Assembly (NCBI GenBank): GCA_019242435.1
Contig: JAFAVN010000494.1
Span: 1 to 7,039 of the forward strand
DNA from: Verrucomicrobiota bacterium
Lineage (GTDB): Bacteria > Verrucomicrobiota > Verrucomicrobiia > Chthoniobacterales > JAFAMB01
Length of the DNA stretch: 7,039 bases
Direction of reading: 5' to 3'
Shown here in pieces: positions 1 through 5,239 of this stretch. Each line of letters starts with the position of its first letter. Positions within the stretch are counted from its first letter, which is position 1. The notes below the pieces were generated by a model that saw nothing but the letters and a program-made list of their open reading frames with translations, was not told where the DNA came from and made no database searches. The position numbers and the translations under genes are program-made.

Positions 1-405
1 GGTGTTCACCGAGATGGTGCCTTCCGACCAATACCAAAGACCGAGCGCTGCGGCCAGACAAACGAGCAGCAACGCCACGCCGCCAGTGTACCCAATACCC
101 AGCGACCGATCCGCAAAGTCGGCCATGGTAGTGCCGAAAGTGGTGGACGCAACAATGGTGGCCCAATAAAGGAAAGGGTTGAATCTCTTTGACAAAATTT
201 GCGCACTCACCAGCGCAACCAGCAAACTAAGGAAAAGGAGAGTCCCGGCCAGGTAGCCCCAATTCAGCGTCATTGTGACCGTATCACCGCCGGTTTCGCC
301 GAGGGTGGTCGCAGCGATTTTGATCACCCAGAATGTCAGCGTGATTTCGGGTACCTTACTGAGGGCTTCTTGGCCGGTTCCATTTGTATACTTCATTGGG
401 TGCAT
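1..405 (-). CDS. COG4705/DUF347 family multi-pass membrane protein, N-terminal half (runs off left edge)
   Basis: A minus-strand frame stays open for 135 codons from an ATG at 405 to the left edge, with no stop in view. The translation matches what I know of the COG4705 (DUF347 repeat) membrane proteins: a first segment near residues 20-37 carrying the TLGETGGD signature (34-41), a second hydrophobic stretch at about 49-69, then a third running into TTFGTTMADFADRSLGIGYTGG (88-109), and a fourth at about 106-126. The two similar G-E/D-T-rich blocks are the internal repeat that defines the family. The last visible residues, GTISVNT, are where family members continue into another repeat, so roughly half of a ~250-residue protein is missing. 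The function of the family is not established; some members have been tied to metal or acid stress. A second in-frame ATG lies at 396. Neither start has a clear Shine-Dalgarno site. The gene is divergent from the PAS-phosphatase gene. Confidence 0.88.
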   Translation of the reverse strand, partial: MHPMKYTNGTGQEALSKVPEITLTFWVIKIAATTLGETGGDTVTMTLNWGYLAGTLLFLSLLVALVSAQILSKRFNPFLYWATIVASTTFGTTMADFADRSLGIGYTGGVALLLVCLAAALGLWYWSEGTISVNT

Positions 406-577
406 CGTCGGAAGAGAACCTGTCGCGTTTCTTCTCCAACGCAAATGTTGGTTTTTTGTCCCCGCGGGACTGACGAATCCACTTTCGTGGCCGGTTTCGG
501 AACGTTCTATGCTGTCACTCCTGGCGGAGTGTGGACCGTCAACTCCAACGGCTTGGAAAGCAAACACGACTCACGTT
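406..577. promoter_or_regulatory. Divergent intergenic region with two hairpins
   Basis: This 172 bp lies between the starts of the COG4705 gene (minus) and the PAS-phosphatase gene (plus) and must contain both promoters. I could not find a convincing sigma-70 pair for either direction. It holds a terminator-like hairpin (436-457) and a perfect 6-bp inverted repeat, CACTCC and GGAGTG separated by 4 nt, at 516-531. The second could be an operator or an RNA hairpin in the leader of the plus-strand gene. No regulator is identifiable from the sequence. Confidence 0.4.
436..457 (+). terminator. Terminator-like hairpin in the leader of the PAS-phosphatase gene
   Basis: CCAAC (436-440), a 6-nt loop and GTTGG (447-451) form a 5-bp stem followed directly by six T residues (452-457). 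This is the layout of a small intrinsic terminator for plus-strand transcription. The stem is short, so termination would be inefficient. It lies about 120 nt upstream of the chosen start at 578, so it could act as an attenuator if transcription starts upstream, or block antisense read-through from the COG4705 gene region. The role is inferred. Confidence 0.35.
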
Positions 578-1816
578 ATGGACCAGGAAAATACTATCGA
601 AGCTCTCCGCCGCGCCGAGCAGAAGTACCGCAGCATCTTTGAGCATGCCACCGAGGGGATTTTTCAGACTACACCGGATGGCCAGTATCTCAGCGCCAAT
701 CCAGCGCTTGCCCGGATGTACGGCTACGATTCACCAGAGAAGCTCCTGGCGGCTTTAACTGACATTGGCCGCCAACTTTATGTTCAACCCGGCCGCCGCT
801 CCGAATTTACGTTCACAATGCGCCAGAACGGAAGAGTTTTGGATTTTGAATCCGAGATTTATCGGCGTGATGGAAGCATTATCTGGATTTCCGAAAACGC
901 CCGTGCCGTGCACGATGAAGTCACGAGCGAATTACTTTATTACGAGGGTATGGTACAGGATATCACCCGCCGTAAGCGTGCAGAGGATGAGTTGCGCGCG
1001 AAGAATGCGCAACTGGAGGCCGATCTGGAGATGGCTCGTGACATTCAGCAGGTGTTTCTGCCGAGAAAATATCCCAGTTTCCCACAAAGATTACGGTTGG
1101 AAGAAAGTTGGCTCCACTTCTGCCATCGGTATCAGCCGGCGGAACGCGTGGGCGGCGATTTCTTTTGCGTCTTGCCGCTGTCGGACATGGAAGCCGGCGT
1201 TTTTATTTGCGACGTTCTCGGTCACGGACTGCGGGCGGCGCTGGTAACTGCTATTGTGCGGGGACTGCTTGAAGAGTTGACGCCGATCGCCACGAACCCA
1301 AGCTGCCTTCTTACGGAAATCAATCGGAGCCTGCTCGCGATCTTTCGACAAACCGAGTCGCCCATGTTGGTGTCTGCGTTTTATCTGGTGGTTAACGTCA
1401 GCGATGGCGAGATGTGCTATGCGAATGCAGGACATCCTCAGCCGATTCACATTCAACGAGCAGCAGGTCTGGTCGAGCCTTTGCAATTTCAGGGCATCCA
1501 GGGACCGGTCTTGGGAATCTTTGAAAAAGCTATATACGAGAATAGCCATGGCAAAGCTGCAGCTAACGATCTAGTTGCGCTCTTTACGGACGGCTTGTTC
1601 GAAGTCGAAACAGCGGATGACGAATACTACGGTCCAAACCGGCTGTTGGCGGCAATGCGCAGGCGATTACACTTGCCGGCAGAGCAACTATTCAGCGAAG
1701 TAGTAGCTGAAGTACAACAGGCTTGTAAATGCGGACAATTTGCTGACGATATGTGTCTGCTTGGAGTCGAATTGCTACGCACCGGCCTCGGCGTTTCCAG
1801 TCGGCAATTCGCCTAG
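578..1816 (+). CDS. PAS-domain PP2C-type serine phosphatase (RsbU/SpoIIE family)
   Basis: This 412-residue soluble protein has three parts. Residues ~12-125 are a PAS sensor with its PAC tail (YYEGMVQDITRRKRAEDEL ends it). Residues ~130-158 are a charged linker, probably coiled coil. From ~153 comes the SpoIIE/RsbU phosphatase domain, opening with the typical ARDIQQVFLP. The metal-binding set is intact: GGDFF (D194), D212 in DVLGHG, NAGHP (283-287), TDG (D338) and the C-terminal DD (390-391). An active Mn/Mg-dependent phosphatase is therefore expected. In the family it dephosphorylates a phospho-serine STAS anti-anti-sigma factor in partner-switching control of stress or second-messenger output. 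No such STAS or kinase gene is in view. The frame is open back to 275, but that part is antisense to the COG4705 gene and does not read like protein, so I start at ATG 578. ATG 509 is the alternative. No strong Shine-Dalgarno site is seen for either. Confidence 0.92.
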   Translation: MDQENTIEALRRAEQKYRSIFEHATEGIFQTTPDGQYLSANPALARMYGYDSPEKLLAALTDIGRQLYVQPGRRSEFTFTMRQNGRVLDFESEIYRRDGSIIWISENARAVHDEVTSELLYYEGMVQDITRRKRAEDELRAKNAQLEADLEMARDIQQVFLPRKYPSFPQRLRLEESWLHFCHRYQPAERVGGDFFCVLPLSDMEAGVFICDVLGHGLRAALVTAIVRGLLEELTPIATNPSCLLTEINRSLLAIFRQTESPMLVSAFYLVVNVSDGEMCYANAGHPQPIHIQRAAGLVEPLQFQGIQGPVLGIFEKAIYENSHGKAAANDLVALFTDGLFEVETADDEYYGPNRLLAAMRRRLHLPAEQLFSEVVAEVQQACKCGQFADDMCLLGVELLRTGLGVSSRQFA

Positions 1817-1831
1817 TCCGCCGATGGCGGA
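1817..1831. repeat. Short perfect inverted repeat right after the phosphatase stop codon
   Basis: TCCGCC, a 3-nt GAT loop and GGCGGA form a perfect 6-bp GC-rich stem beginning on the first base after the stop codon. It could stabilise the 3' end of the phosphatase mRNA or act as a weak terminator. No T tract follows; the next bases are TTGAAAAGG. It may alternatively be the left edge of the repeat element that begins 19 bases later. Confidence 0.4.
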
Positions 1832-1849
1832 TTGAAAAGGATGAGGTGG

Positions 1850-2015
1850 GATAGCCGCAAAAGAACCCAAAACAACGCAAAAGAACTGGACTCAAAAATC
1901 TTAGTGGCCTCGTGTTTTCCGTGAGAAACCGCTCCGCGGACGACAAGCAACAGAGGACAAATTGGACAGCTTGATTTCTGTCTTCTGTGTTCTTGGTGTT
2001 CTTTTTGCGGCTATC
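1850..2015. repeat. Inverted-repeat element with 10-nt periodic arms (possible dispersed non-coding repeat)
   Basis: The left arm GATAGCCGCAAAAGAAC (1850-1866) is answered by GTTCTTTTTGCGGCTATC (1998-2015). These are reverse complements apart from one extra T. Running inward, the left arm has three 10-nt units: GCAAAAGAAC (1857-1866), CCAAAACAAC (1867-1876) and GCAAAAGAAC (1877-1886). The right arm read on the minus strand shows a decayed series of the same A-rich GAAC-ending units. The interior (~1887-1990) has no protein-like frame. The layout resembles the miniature or REP-like intergenic repeats that some environmental bacterial genomes carry in many copies. Whether this one is dispersed cannot be seen in a single window. 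A minus-strand frame crossing it (1692-1946) is antisense to the phosphatase gene and was not accepted. Confidence 0.5.
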
Positions 2016-2086
2016 AGATTCAACGTTAGCCGGCCGCAGAGCAGGTTTAGAAAAACAATCCGCACGCAGCTTACCGCTAGGCGCGT

Positions 2087-2500
2087 TCAGACCCCCTTGG
2101 CGTAGCCCATAGCTCCCACAATGCGGCCGCCGTTAACTCGCATCAGATTGACTCCACGTACGGACTGGCCGTCGTCCCTCCAATAGCGCCAGCGGATCGT
2201 GGCGCGGTCGCCTGCGACAAAGACTTCCTCTAGATCGAAATGTGCTCCTGCCTCGGTAGCAATACCTGCCCAAAGGGCGACGCAGGCATCGCGCCCAACG
2301 CATCGATCGCCATCAGGTGCAGGAGCAATCTTTTCGATAATGCAGTTTTCGGCTATCAGGTCTTTTAGTTCGTTGGGATCACGGCGCAGAAATACATCGT
2401 TGAACCGCCTGATAATTTCTGCAGTTTCCTTTGATCTTTCGTCGGGATAGATCTCGATGATTTGTTCGACCGTAGCGGCAATGGATTCATGGATATTCAT
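2087..2500 (-). CDS. SnoaL/NTF2-like (nuclear transport factor 2 fold) small protein
   Basis: The 137-residue product fits the SnoaL-like/NTF2 superfamily, whose members fold as a cone-shaped alpha+beta barrel and act as small-molecule isomerases, hydrolases or plain binding proteins. The hallmarks seen are an N-terminal helix ending in RRFNDVFLRRDPNELKDLIAE, the short VGRDA loop, then alternating strands around FDLEEVFVAGDRATIRWRYWRDDG and the final VRGVNLMRVNGGRIVGAMGYA. This last stretch is the usual G-x-x-x-F/L-x-x-x-x-G-K/R-I pattern. The substrate cannot be predicted. I use ATG at 2500. A TTG at 2512 in the same frame would add four residues (MKLN); neither has a clear Shine-Dalgarno site. 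It is cytoplasmic, with no signal peptide or membrane segment. The gene is convergent with the phosphatase gene, and a decayed dehydrogenase fragment lies just upstream. Confidence 0.85.
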   Translation of the reverse strand: MNIHESIAATVEQIIEIYPDERSKETAEIIRRFNDVFLRRDPNELKDLIAENCIIEKIAPAPDGDRCVGRDACVALWAGIATEAGAHFDLEEVFVAGDRATIRWRYWRDDGQSVRGVNLMRVNGGRIVGAMGYAKGV

Positions 2501-2634
2501 ATTTAGTTTCAAGGTGATAACTTGTGCATGGCCCTTTCCCTTTTAGGTCTGGAAGGATCGACGTGATCGATCAATCAATCAGAGCCGGGCCGACGTTAGA
2601 GCGGTTATATGACAGCCTTATGTCAGCAGGCGTG

Positions 2635-2767
2635 TGAGCTGGGTTGCAGTCGTTTTCCGGGTTTAGGCGGCGCCAGCTTCGTCGCCGGCGTCAAACCGTT
2701 GGTCGACGGCGGAACCTTGCTGTCCAACCGCCGTTCGAGCGAGTGCTTTAGGGAAGCCGTCGGATAG
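2635..2767 (+). pseudogene. Decayed C-terminus of a short-chain dehydrogenase/reductase (SDR)
   Basis: In the plus frame ending at the TAG at 2765-2767 one reads GGASFVAGVKPLVDGGTLLS. This matches the classical SDR C-terminal signature A-S-F-[VI]-T-G-x-x-x-x-V-D-G-G with exact spacing; only the usual Thr is replaced by Ala. Just upstream in the neighbouring frame is VAVVF, which resembles the A-x-x-V-x-F-L-A-S helix that precedes this signature in SDRs. From its TTC to the GCC of 'ASF' there are 14 nt where an intact protein would have 15, so a single-base deletion would explain the break. The catalytic and NAD-binding parts are absent, and a stop (TGA) interrupts the upstream frame. A 52-codon ORF (2609-2767) spans the region but its N-terminus looks random. 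Chance similarity is possible. Confidence 0.4.
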
Positions 2768-2774
2768 GCCCGGC

Positions 2775-2805
2775 TTGAGCAGGGCGGCGGCTTCTGCTTT
2801 ATGAT
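2775..2805 (+). promoter_or_regulatory. Possible hydrolase promoter placing transcription start almost on the ATG
   Basis: TATGAT (2800-2805) is a good -10 hexamer, with a poor TTGAGC (2775-2780) 19 bp upstream. The hydrolase ATG comes only 9 nt after the -10, and there is no Shine-Dalgarno sequence before it. If this promoter is real the transcript would be leaderless or nearly so. The -35 match and spacing are weak. Confidence 0.25.
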
Positions 2806-2814
2806 TCCTATCCT

Positions 2815-3789
2815 ATGTTTCCCAGTCGCCGTTTTTTGCTTTGGTTCTCTGTTGGTTTGTCGGGCATATTAGGCTTTGCTTCTCCCACCTACGCGCAAAC
2901 CAGGACGCGGACTGGGCAACCCTACCCGACCGTTTCAAAGAGTGTTTCGTGGAGCGTTAATATTCCTTATGTGACCGGCGGCGGACCGGAACAACAGCTG
3001 GACTTGTATGTTCCTACCGATCGTCACGGCGAACCGCTGGTGGTCTATATCCACGGCGGCGGTTTTGATCATGGTGACAAAGCAGGAGACAGCATCAATC
3101 CCAACAATCTCCAATGGATTTGGCAAGGTTACGCCATGGCGTCGATTAATTATCGTCTCATACCGCACGCGCTCTGGCCGGCTCAAATCGAGGACTGTAA
3201 AGCGGCCATCAGATGGCTAAAAAAGCACGCGAGCTATTACGGTTATTTGCCGGACGAAATCGCAGTGGTCGGTGAGTCCGCCGGAGGTCATCTGGCAGCG
3301 ATGCTGGGAACAACCAGCGGGAGACGACGGTTCGATGTTGGGGAAAACCTCGATCAGACCAGTGATGTTGTCTGCGCTCTTGATTTATTTGGGCCGACCG
3401 ACCTGACAAGGCTTCCCTCGCTAGCCGAGAAGCTGCTCGGACCTGAGAATAAAAATAGTGAGGAGTTGAGACGCAATGCGAGTCCAATCGCCTATGTACA
3501 TGAGGATGAACCCCCGATCCTCATTGTCCATGGCACTGACGATCAACTCGTCCCATACGAACAGGCTGAACTTCTGGCCGATGCGATTGACAAAGTTCAT
3601 GCGCCTTACCGTTTTCACACGGTTGTTGGCGGCGGTCATAACCCGTACTTCGGACTCAATAAAAATCCAAAAACAGGCGGTTTCGACGCGGGCGGTGGCG
3701 GTATCGGTTTATTCGAGGATCCGGCCGTCGAACCGCTGATCATCGACTTCCTCCATCAACACCTTAACTGCCACTGTGGAGTGGAGTAA
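2815..3789 (+). CDS. Exported alpha/beta-hydrolase (BD-FAE / carboxylesterase-lipase type)
   Basis: The 324-residue product begins with a signal peptide: basic SRR (4-6), a hydrophobic core to about residue 22, and a likely signal peptidase I cut after TYA. The mature enzyme is therefore expected in the periplasm or outside. The alpha/beta-hydrolase set is complete: oxyanion-hole HGGG (80-83), nucleophile elbow GESAGG with Ser155, Asp243 in HGTDDQLVP, and His275 in GGGHN. The HGGG plus GxSAGGH layout is that of the hormone-sensitive-lipase-like and BD-FAE (bifunctional feruloyl/acetyl xylan esterase) families. Carboxylester hydrolysis, perhaps of acetylated or feruloylated plant polysaccharides, is a reasonable guess, but the substrate is not proved by sequence. 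A Gly-rich stretch (GGFDAGGGGIGLF) near the C-terminus is unusual and may be a surface loop. The start is fixed by the signal peptide; no Shine-Dalgarno site precedes it. Confidence 0.92.
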   Translation: MFPSRRFLLWFSVGLSGILGFASPTYAQTRTRTGQPYPTVSKSVSWSVNIPYVTGGGPEQQLDLYVPTDRHGEPLVVYIHGGGFDHGDKAGDSINPNNLQWIWQGYAMASINYRLIPHALWPAQIEDCKAAIRWLKKHASYYGYLPDEIAVVGESAGGHLAAMLGTTSGRRRFDVGENLDQTSDVVCALDLFGPTDLTRLPSLAEKLLGPENKNSEELRRNASPIAYVHEDEPPILIVHGTDDQLVPYEQAELLADAIDKVHAPYRFHTVVGGGHNPYFGLNKNPKTGGFDAGGGGIGLFEDPAVEPLIIDFLHQHLNCHCGVE

Positions 3790-3803
3790 ACTCAGTCCAG
3801 TGG
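3771..3803. terminator. Hairpin across the hydrolase stop codon, between convergent genes
   Basis: CCACTG (3771-3776) pairs with CAGTGG (3798-3803), and inside it GAGT-AA-ACTC (3784-3793) forms a second small stem around the TAA stop. The hydrolase and phoU converge here with only 44 bp between their stops, so a shared bidirectional terminator is plausible. No T tract follows on either strand, so the call rests on the inverted repeats and position alone. Confidence 0.3.
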
Positions 3804-3833
3804 CTAAAATCCGGAGCTACCTTTCTGGTGATT

Positions 3834-4571
3834 TCAATGGCCGGTGGCTCGGCCCGCTTCGTGCAAGTGTCGAATATCCGCGGCTTCGTCACGCCAAAAC
3901 GCATCTTCGGCGATGTTGGTCGCATGATCTCCAACTCGTTCCAGGGCACGGGCGACAAAGATGAGATCCAGGTAACTGGACACAAATTCCGGTTCGGCAG
4001 TGGCCTGGGCAACGAGCTTTTCGGCCAGGTCGGTCGTTAGAACGTCCAATTCCTTGTCCCGCAGTTTGAGCGTTCGAGCGAGCTCGGAATCACTCTCCGC
4101 AAAAGCCCGGACGGCATCGCGGAAAATTGCGACGGCTATCTGGTAAGCTGGCTCCAGTAAAGCGACTTCGGGCACCAAAGGCCGACCGTTCAGCCGCTTG
4201 GCTCTGCGCGCAATGGTCACGGATAGATCGCCGACACGCTCCAAACTTGTACTGACCTTCATTGCGGAAATAACCTGCCTCATATCTGAGGCGACCGGAT
4301 GAAATCGAATCAGCAAACTGACTCCATCTTGGTCAACTTGCTTCTCAAGAGTGTCGATCTCATCGTCCTCTGCCAGCACATGGTCACAAAGCTCGGTGTT
4401 TCGAGCTAAAAGCGCCTCGAAGGCCATCTGAAACATCCGATCCGTAAGACCGGACATCATCAAAACGTCATTCCTCAACCCGTAAAGAGCAGCGTCGAAG
4501 TTGCTACTGATATGCTCTGGTTTGTTCGGCATTCTGTTGCTTAATTGTACCCTAATTTTGTGGACCTGCAT
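3834..4571 (-). CDS. phoU: PhoU-type phosphate signalling protein
   Basis: The 245-residue product is a full-length PhoU: two three-helix bundles, each with the family's metal-binding E/D-x-x-x-D signature. The first repeat has SDMRQVISAMKVSTSLERVGD (95-115; E111, D115), and the second has DLIFVARALERVGDHATNIAED (202-223; E211, D215). In the family, PhoU bridges the high-affinity phosphate transporter PstSCAB and the sensor kinase PhoR, silencing the Pho regulon when phosphate is plentiful and limiting phosphate uptake. The protein is cytoplasmic and peripheral to the membrane. It usually sits last in a pstSCAB-phoU operon, but here the upstream neighbour is divergent and the downstream one is convergent, so the gene is alone. 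The start at 4571 has a GAGG about 11 nt upstream; an internal ATG at 4532 would remove 13 residues that are not conserved. A TATAAC lies 5 nt before the 4571 ATG and conflicts with use of that GAGG. Confidence 0.95.
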   Translation of the reverse strand: MQVHKIRVQLSNRMPNKPEHISSNFDAALYGLRNDVLMMSGLTDRMFQMAFEALLARNTELCDHVLAEDDEIDTLEKQVDQDGVSLLIRFHPVASDMRQVISAMKVSTSLERVGDLSVTIARRAKRLNGRPLVPEVALLEPAYQIAVAIFRDAVRAFAESDSELARTLKLRDKELDVLTTDLAEKLVAQATAEPEFVSSYLDLIFVARALERVGDHATNIAEDAFWRDEAADIRHLHEAGRATGH

Positions 4572-4658
4572 TACGGGTTATACCTCGGAGGAACAAATTT
4601 CCGCAGACCGGGCGGGTAACGATCATGCGATGTTGCAGCCCTCTAACCGGACAATTTT

Positions 4659-4796
4659 ATGTTTTGGCCAATCTTCCTGATTTTGCTCATACTATGGGCG
4701 CTGGGATTGATCTCTCATGTCGCCTTTAGCAACCTGCTTCTGGTGATTGCGGTGATCATTCTAATTATCCGCCTGGTCCGAAGCCGGCGGCCATAA
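4659..4796 (+). CDS. Small lmo0937-type/DUF5670 membrane protein (45 aa)
   Basis: ATG at 4659 to TAA at 4796 encodes 45 residues: a first membrane segment PIFLILLILWALGLISH (4-20), a short AFSN turn, then a second segment LLLVIAVIILIIRLV (26-40) ending in the basic tail RSRRP. The order of hydrophobic helix with W-x-L-G, short loop, L-L-V-I-A-x-x-x-L-I-x-R-L helix and R-R-P tail matches the lmo0937/DUF5670 family of tiny two-helix membrane proteins, which is widespread in soil bacteria. The function is unknown; some members are linked to envelope or general stress. The C-terminal RSRRP implies an inward-facing end by the positive-inside rule. A GGA lies 7 nt before the start as a weak ribosome site. 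The gene is divergent from phoU with 87 bp between them, and a terminator-like hairpin at 5017-5056 could end its transcript. Confidence 0.82.
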   Translation: MFWPIFLILLILWALGLISHVAFSNLLLVIAVIILIIRLVRSRRP

Positions 4797-5026
4797 TTTG
4801 TCGGACCTTTTTCAATGATCCTGCCTAAGAAATCCAATGTTTTGCTCGTGACAATCTCTGTGAATGGCGACGCCAACTCGCTGGCACGAACCGCTGGTTC
4901 AATATCGTTTGTGAGAGAGTCCGGCGGGTTCGCCCGTCCCGGCAAAGGAGCGAACACCAGAAAACCGAGCCACACAGCGAAAAGGCGGTTCCCTAATTTG
5001 GCTTGTTGTGGATAGCGCGGCGGCAA
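4715..5026 (-). CDS. Doubtful hypothetical ORF with signal-peptide-like N-terminus
   Basis: This minus-strand frame of 103 codons opens on TTG (5026) and reads QQAKLGNRLFAVWLGFLVF (7-25) followed by APLPGRA. That resembles a secretion signal with a cleavage site after GRA. The rest, rich in charged residues, matches no family I know. Its last third runs antisense through the well-supported 45-aa membrane-protein gene, and it has no ATG near its start and no clear ribosome site. Codon third positions are only mildly GC-biased. A plus-strand frame over the same bases (4815-5015) is even less protein-like. I list this so that the 323-bp gap is accounted for, and consider it more likely non-coding or a decayed gene than a functional one. 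Confidence 0.22.
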   Translation of the reverse strand: MPPRYPQQAKLGNRLFAVWLGFLVFAPLPGRANPPDSLTNDIEPAVRASELASPFTEIVTSKTLDFLGRIIEKGPTNYGRRLRTRRIIRMITAITRSRLLKAT

Positions 5027-5056
5027 CCCCGAGAGAGCTTGGAGCCGCCGCCTTTT
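5017..5056 (+). terminator. Intrinsic-terminator-like hairpin
   Basis: GCGGCGGC (5017-5024) and GCCGCCGC (5044-5051) form a perfect 8-bp GC stem with a 19-nt loop, followed by C and then TTTT (5053-5056). The orientation suits plus-strand transcripts, most likely that of the 45-aa membrane protein ending at 4796. It would also shield that gene from the RND operon, which transcribes towards it. The T tract is short and the loop long, so efficiency is uncertain. Confidence 0.45.
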
Positions 5057-5119
5057 AGAGAAAAGAAGTTTTCATTCCATGACGACTGATTTAACCGAAA
5101 TACCGGACTCGGGTGTCTT

Positions 5120-5239
5120 TCATCTCACAAAGAAGCCGATTGTGACGGCGTTGGCGATGTCGATAAAAAAGGCGGACACGAGTGGAAGGATGATGAAGGA
5201 GGTCGGCGCAGCGCCAGGTTCCTTCGAGACTGTGTTCAA
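5120..5239 (-). CDS. Small single-membrane-segment protein (39 aa), translationally coupled to the RND permease gene
   Basis: A minus-strand frame starts at TTG 5239, overlapping the RND stop codon by 4 nt, and ends at TGA 5120-5122. The 39 residues are a short polar N-terminus (NTVSKEPGAAP) and one long hydrophobic segment, TSFIILPLVSAFF then IDIANAVTIGFFV, with a final Arg. Third codon positions are strongly GC-rich, notably runs of C-ending codons for Ile, Phe and Ala, which supports real coding. The 4-nt overlap suggests translation by ribosomes terminating on the RND gene; GAGG lies 13 nt before the TTG. The only start available in this frame is the TTG, because a stop occurs at 5257-5255. 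I do not recognise a family. By position it could be a small accessory subunit of the pump, as AcrZ is for AcrB, though it lacks recognisable similarity to AcrZ. A frameshifted C-terminal extension of the permease is the alternative. Confidence 0.5.
   Translation of the reverse strand: MNTVSKEPGAAPTSFIILPLVSAFFIDIANAVTIGFFVR

Larger units (their letters stand above)
2501..2814. other. Intergenic region between divergent SnoaL-like and hydrolase genes
   Basis: No intact gene is visible in these 314 bases. Near the left are a GATCGATC palindrome (2565-2572) with an ATCA tandem after it, and a TGACA/TGTCA inverted repeat with 6-nt spacing (2610-2625) that could be an operator. From about 2635 to 2767 there is a short-chain dehydrogenase remnant, listed separately. 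The right end should hold the hydrolase promoter; a TATGAT hexamer is at 2800-2805. Confidence 0.4.

Noticed and set aside
6..206. Minus-strand 66-codon ORF near the left edge
   Set aside because: It lies in a different frame of the COG4705 coding region, which itself shows clear family motifs; this ORF is Arg/Trp-rich and shadow-like.
275..577. N-terminal extension of the phosphatase reading frame (would give 513 residues)
   Set aside because: Most of it is antisense to the well-supported COG4705 gene, its translation is not domain-like, and the PAS domain begins naturally after the ATG at 578.
199..642. Plus-strand 147-codon ORF
   Set aside because: It straddles the antisense of the COG4705 gene and the out-of-frame start of the phosphatase, with no recognisable motifs.
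1091..1549. Minus-strand 152-codon ORF inside the phosphatase gene
   Set aside because: It is fully antisense to the SpoIIE-type catalytic domain, with no protein-family features.
1692..1946. Minus-strand 84-codon ORF over the end of the phosphatase gene and the repeat element
   Set aside because: It is antisense to the conserved DD motif region, continues through the repeat arms and hairpin, and has a low-complexity translation.
2565..2580. GATCGATC palindrome and ATCA tandem repeat
   Set aside because: Too short and common to support an operator or repeat call.
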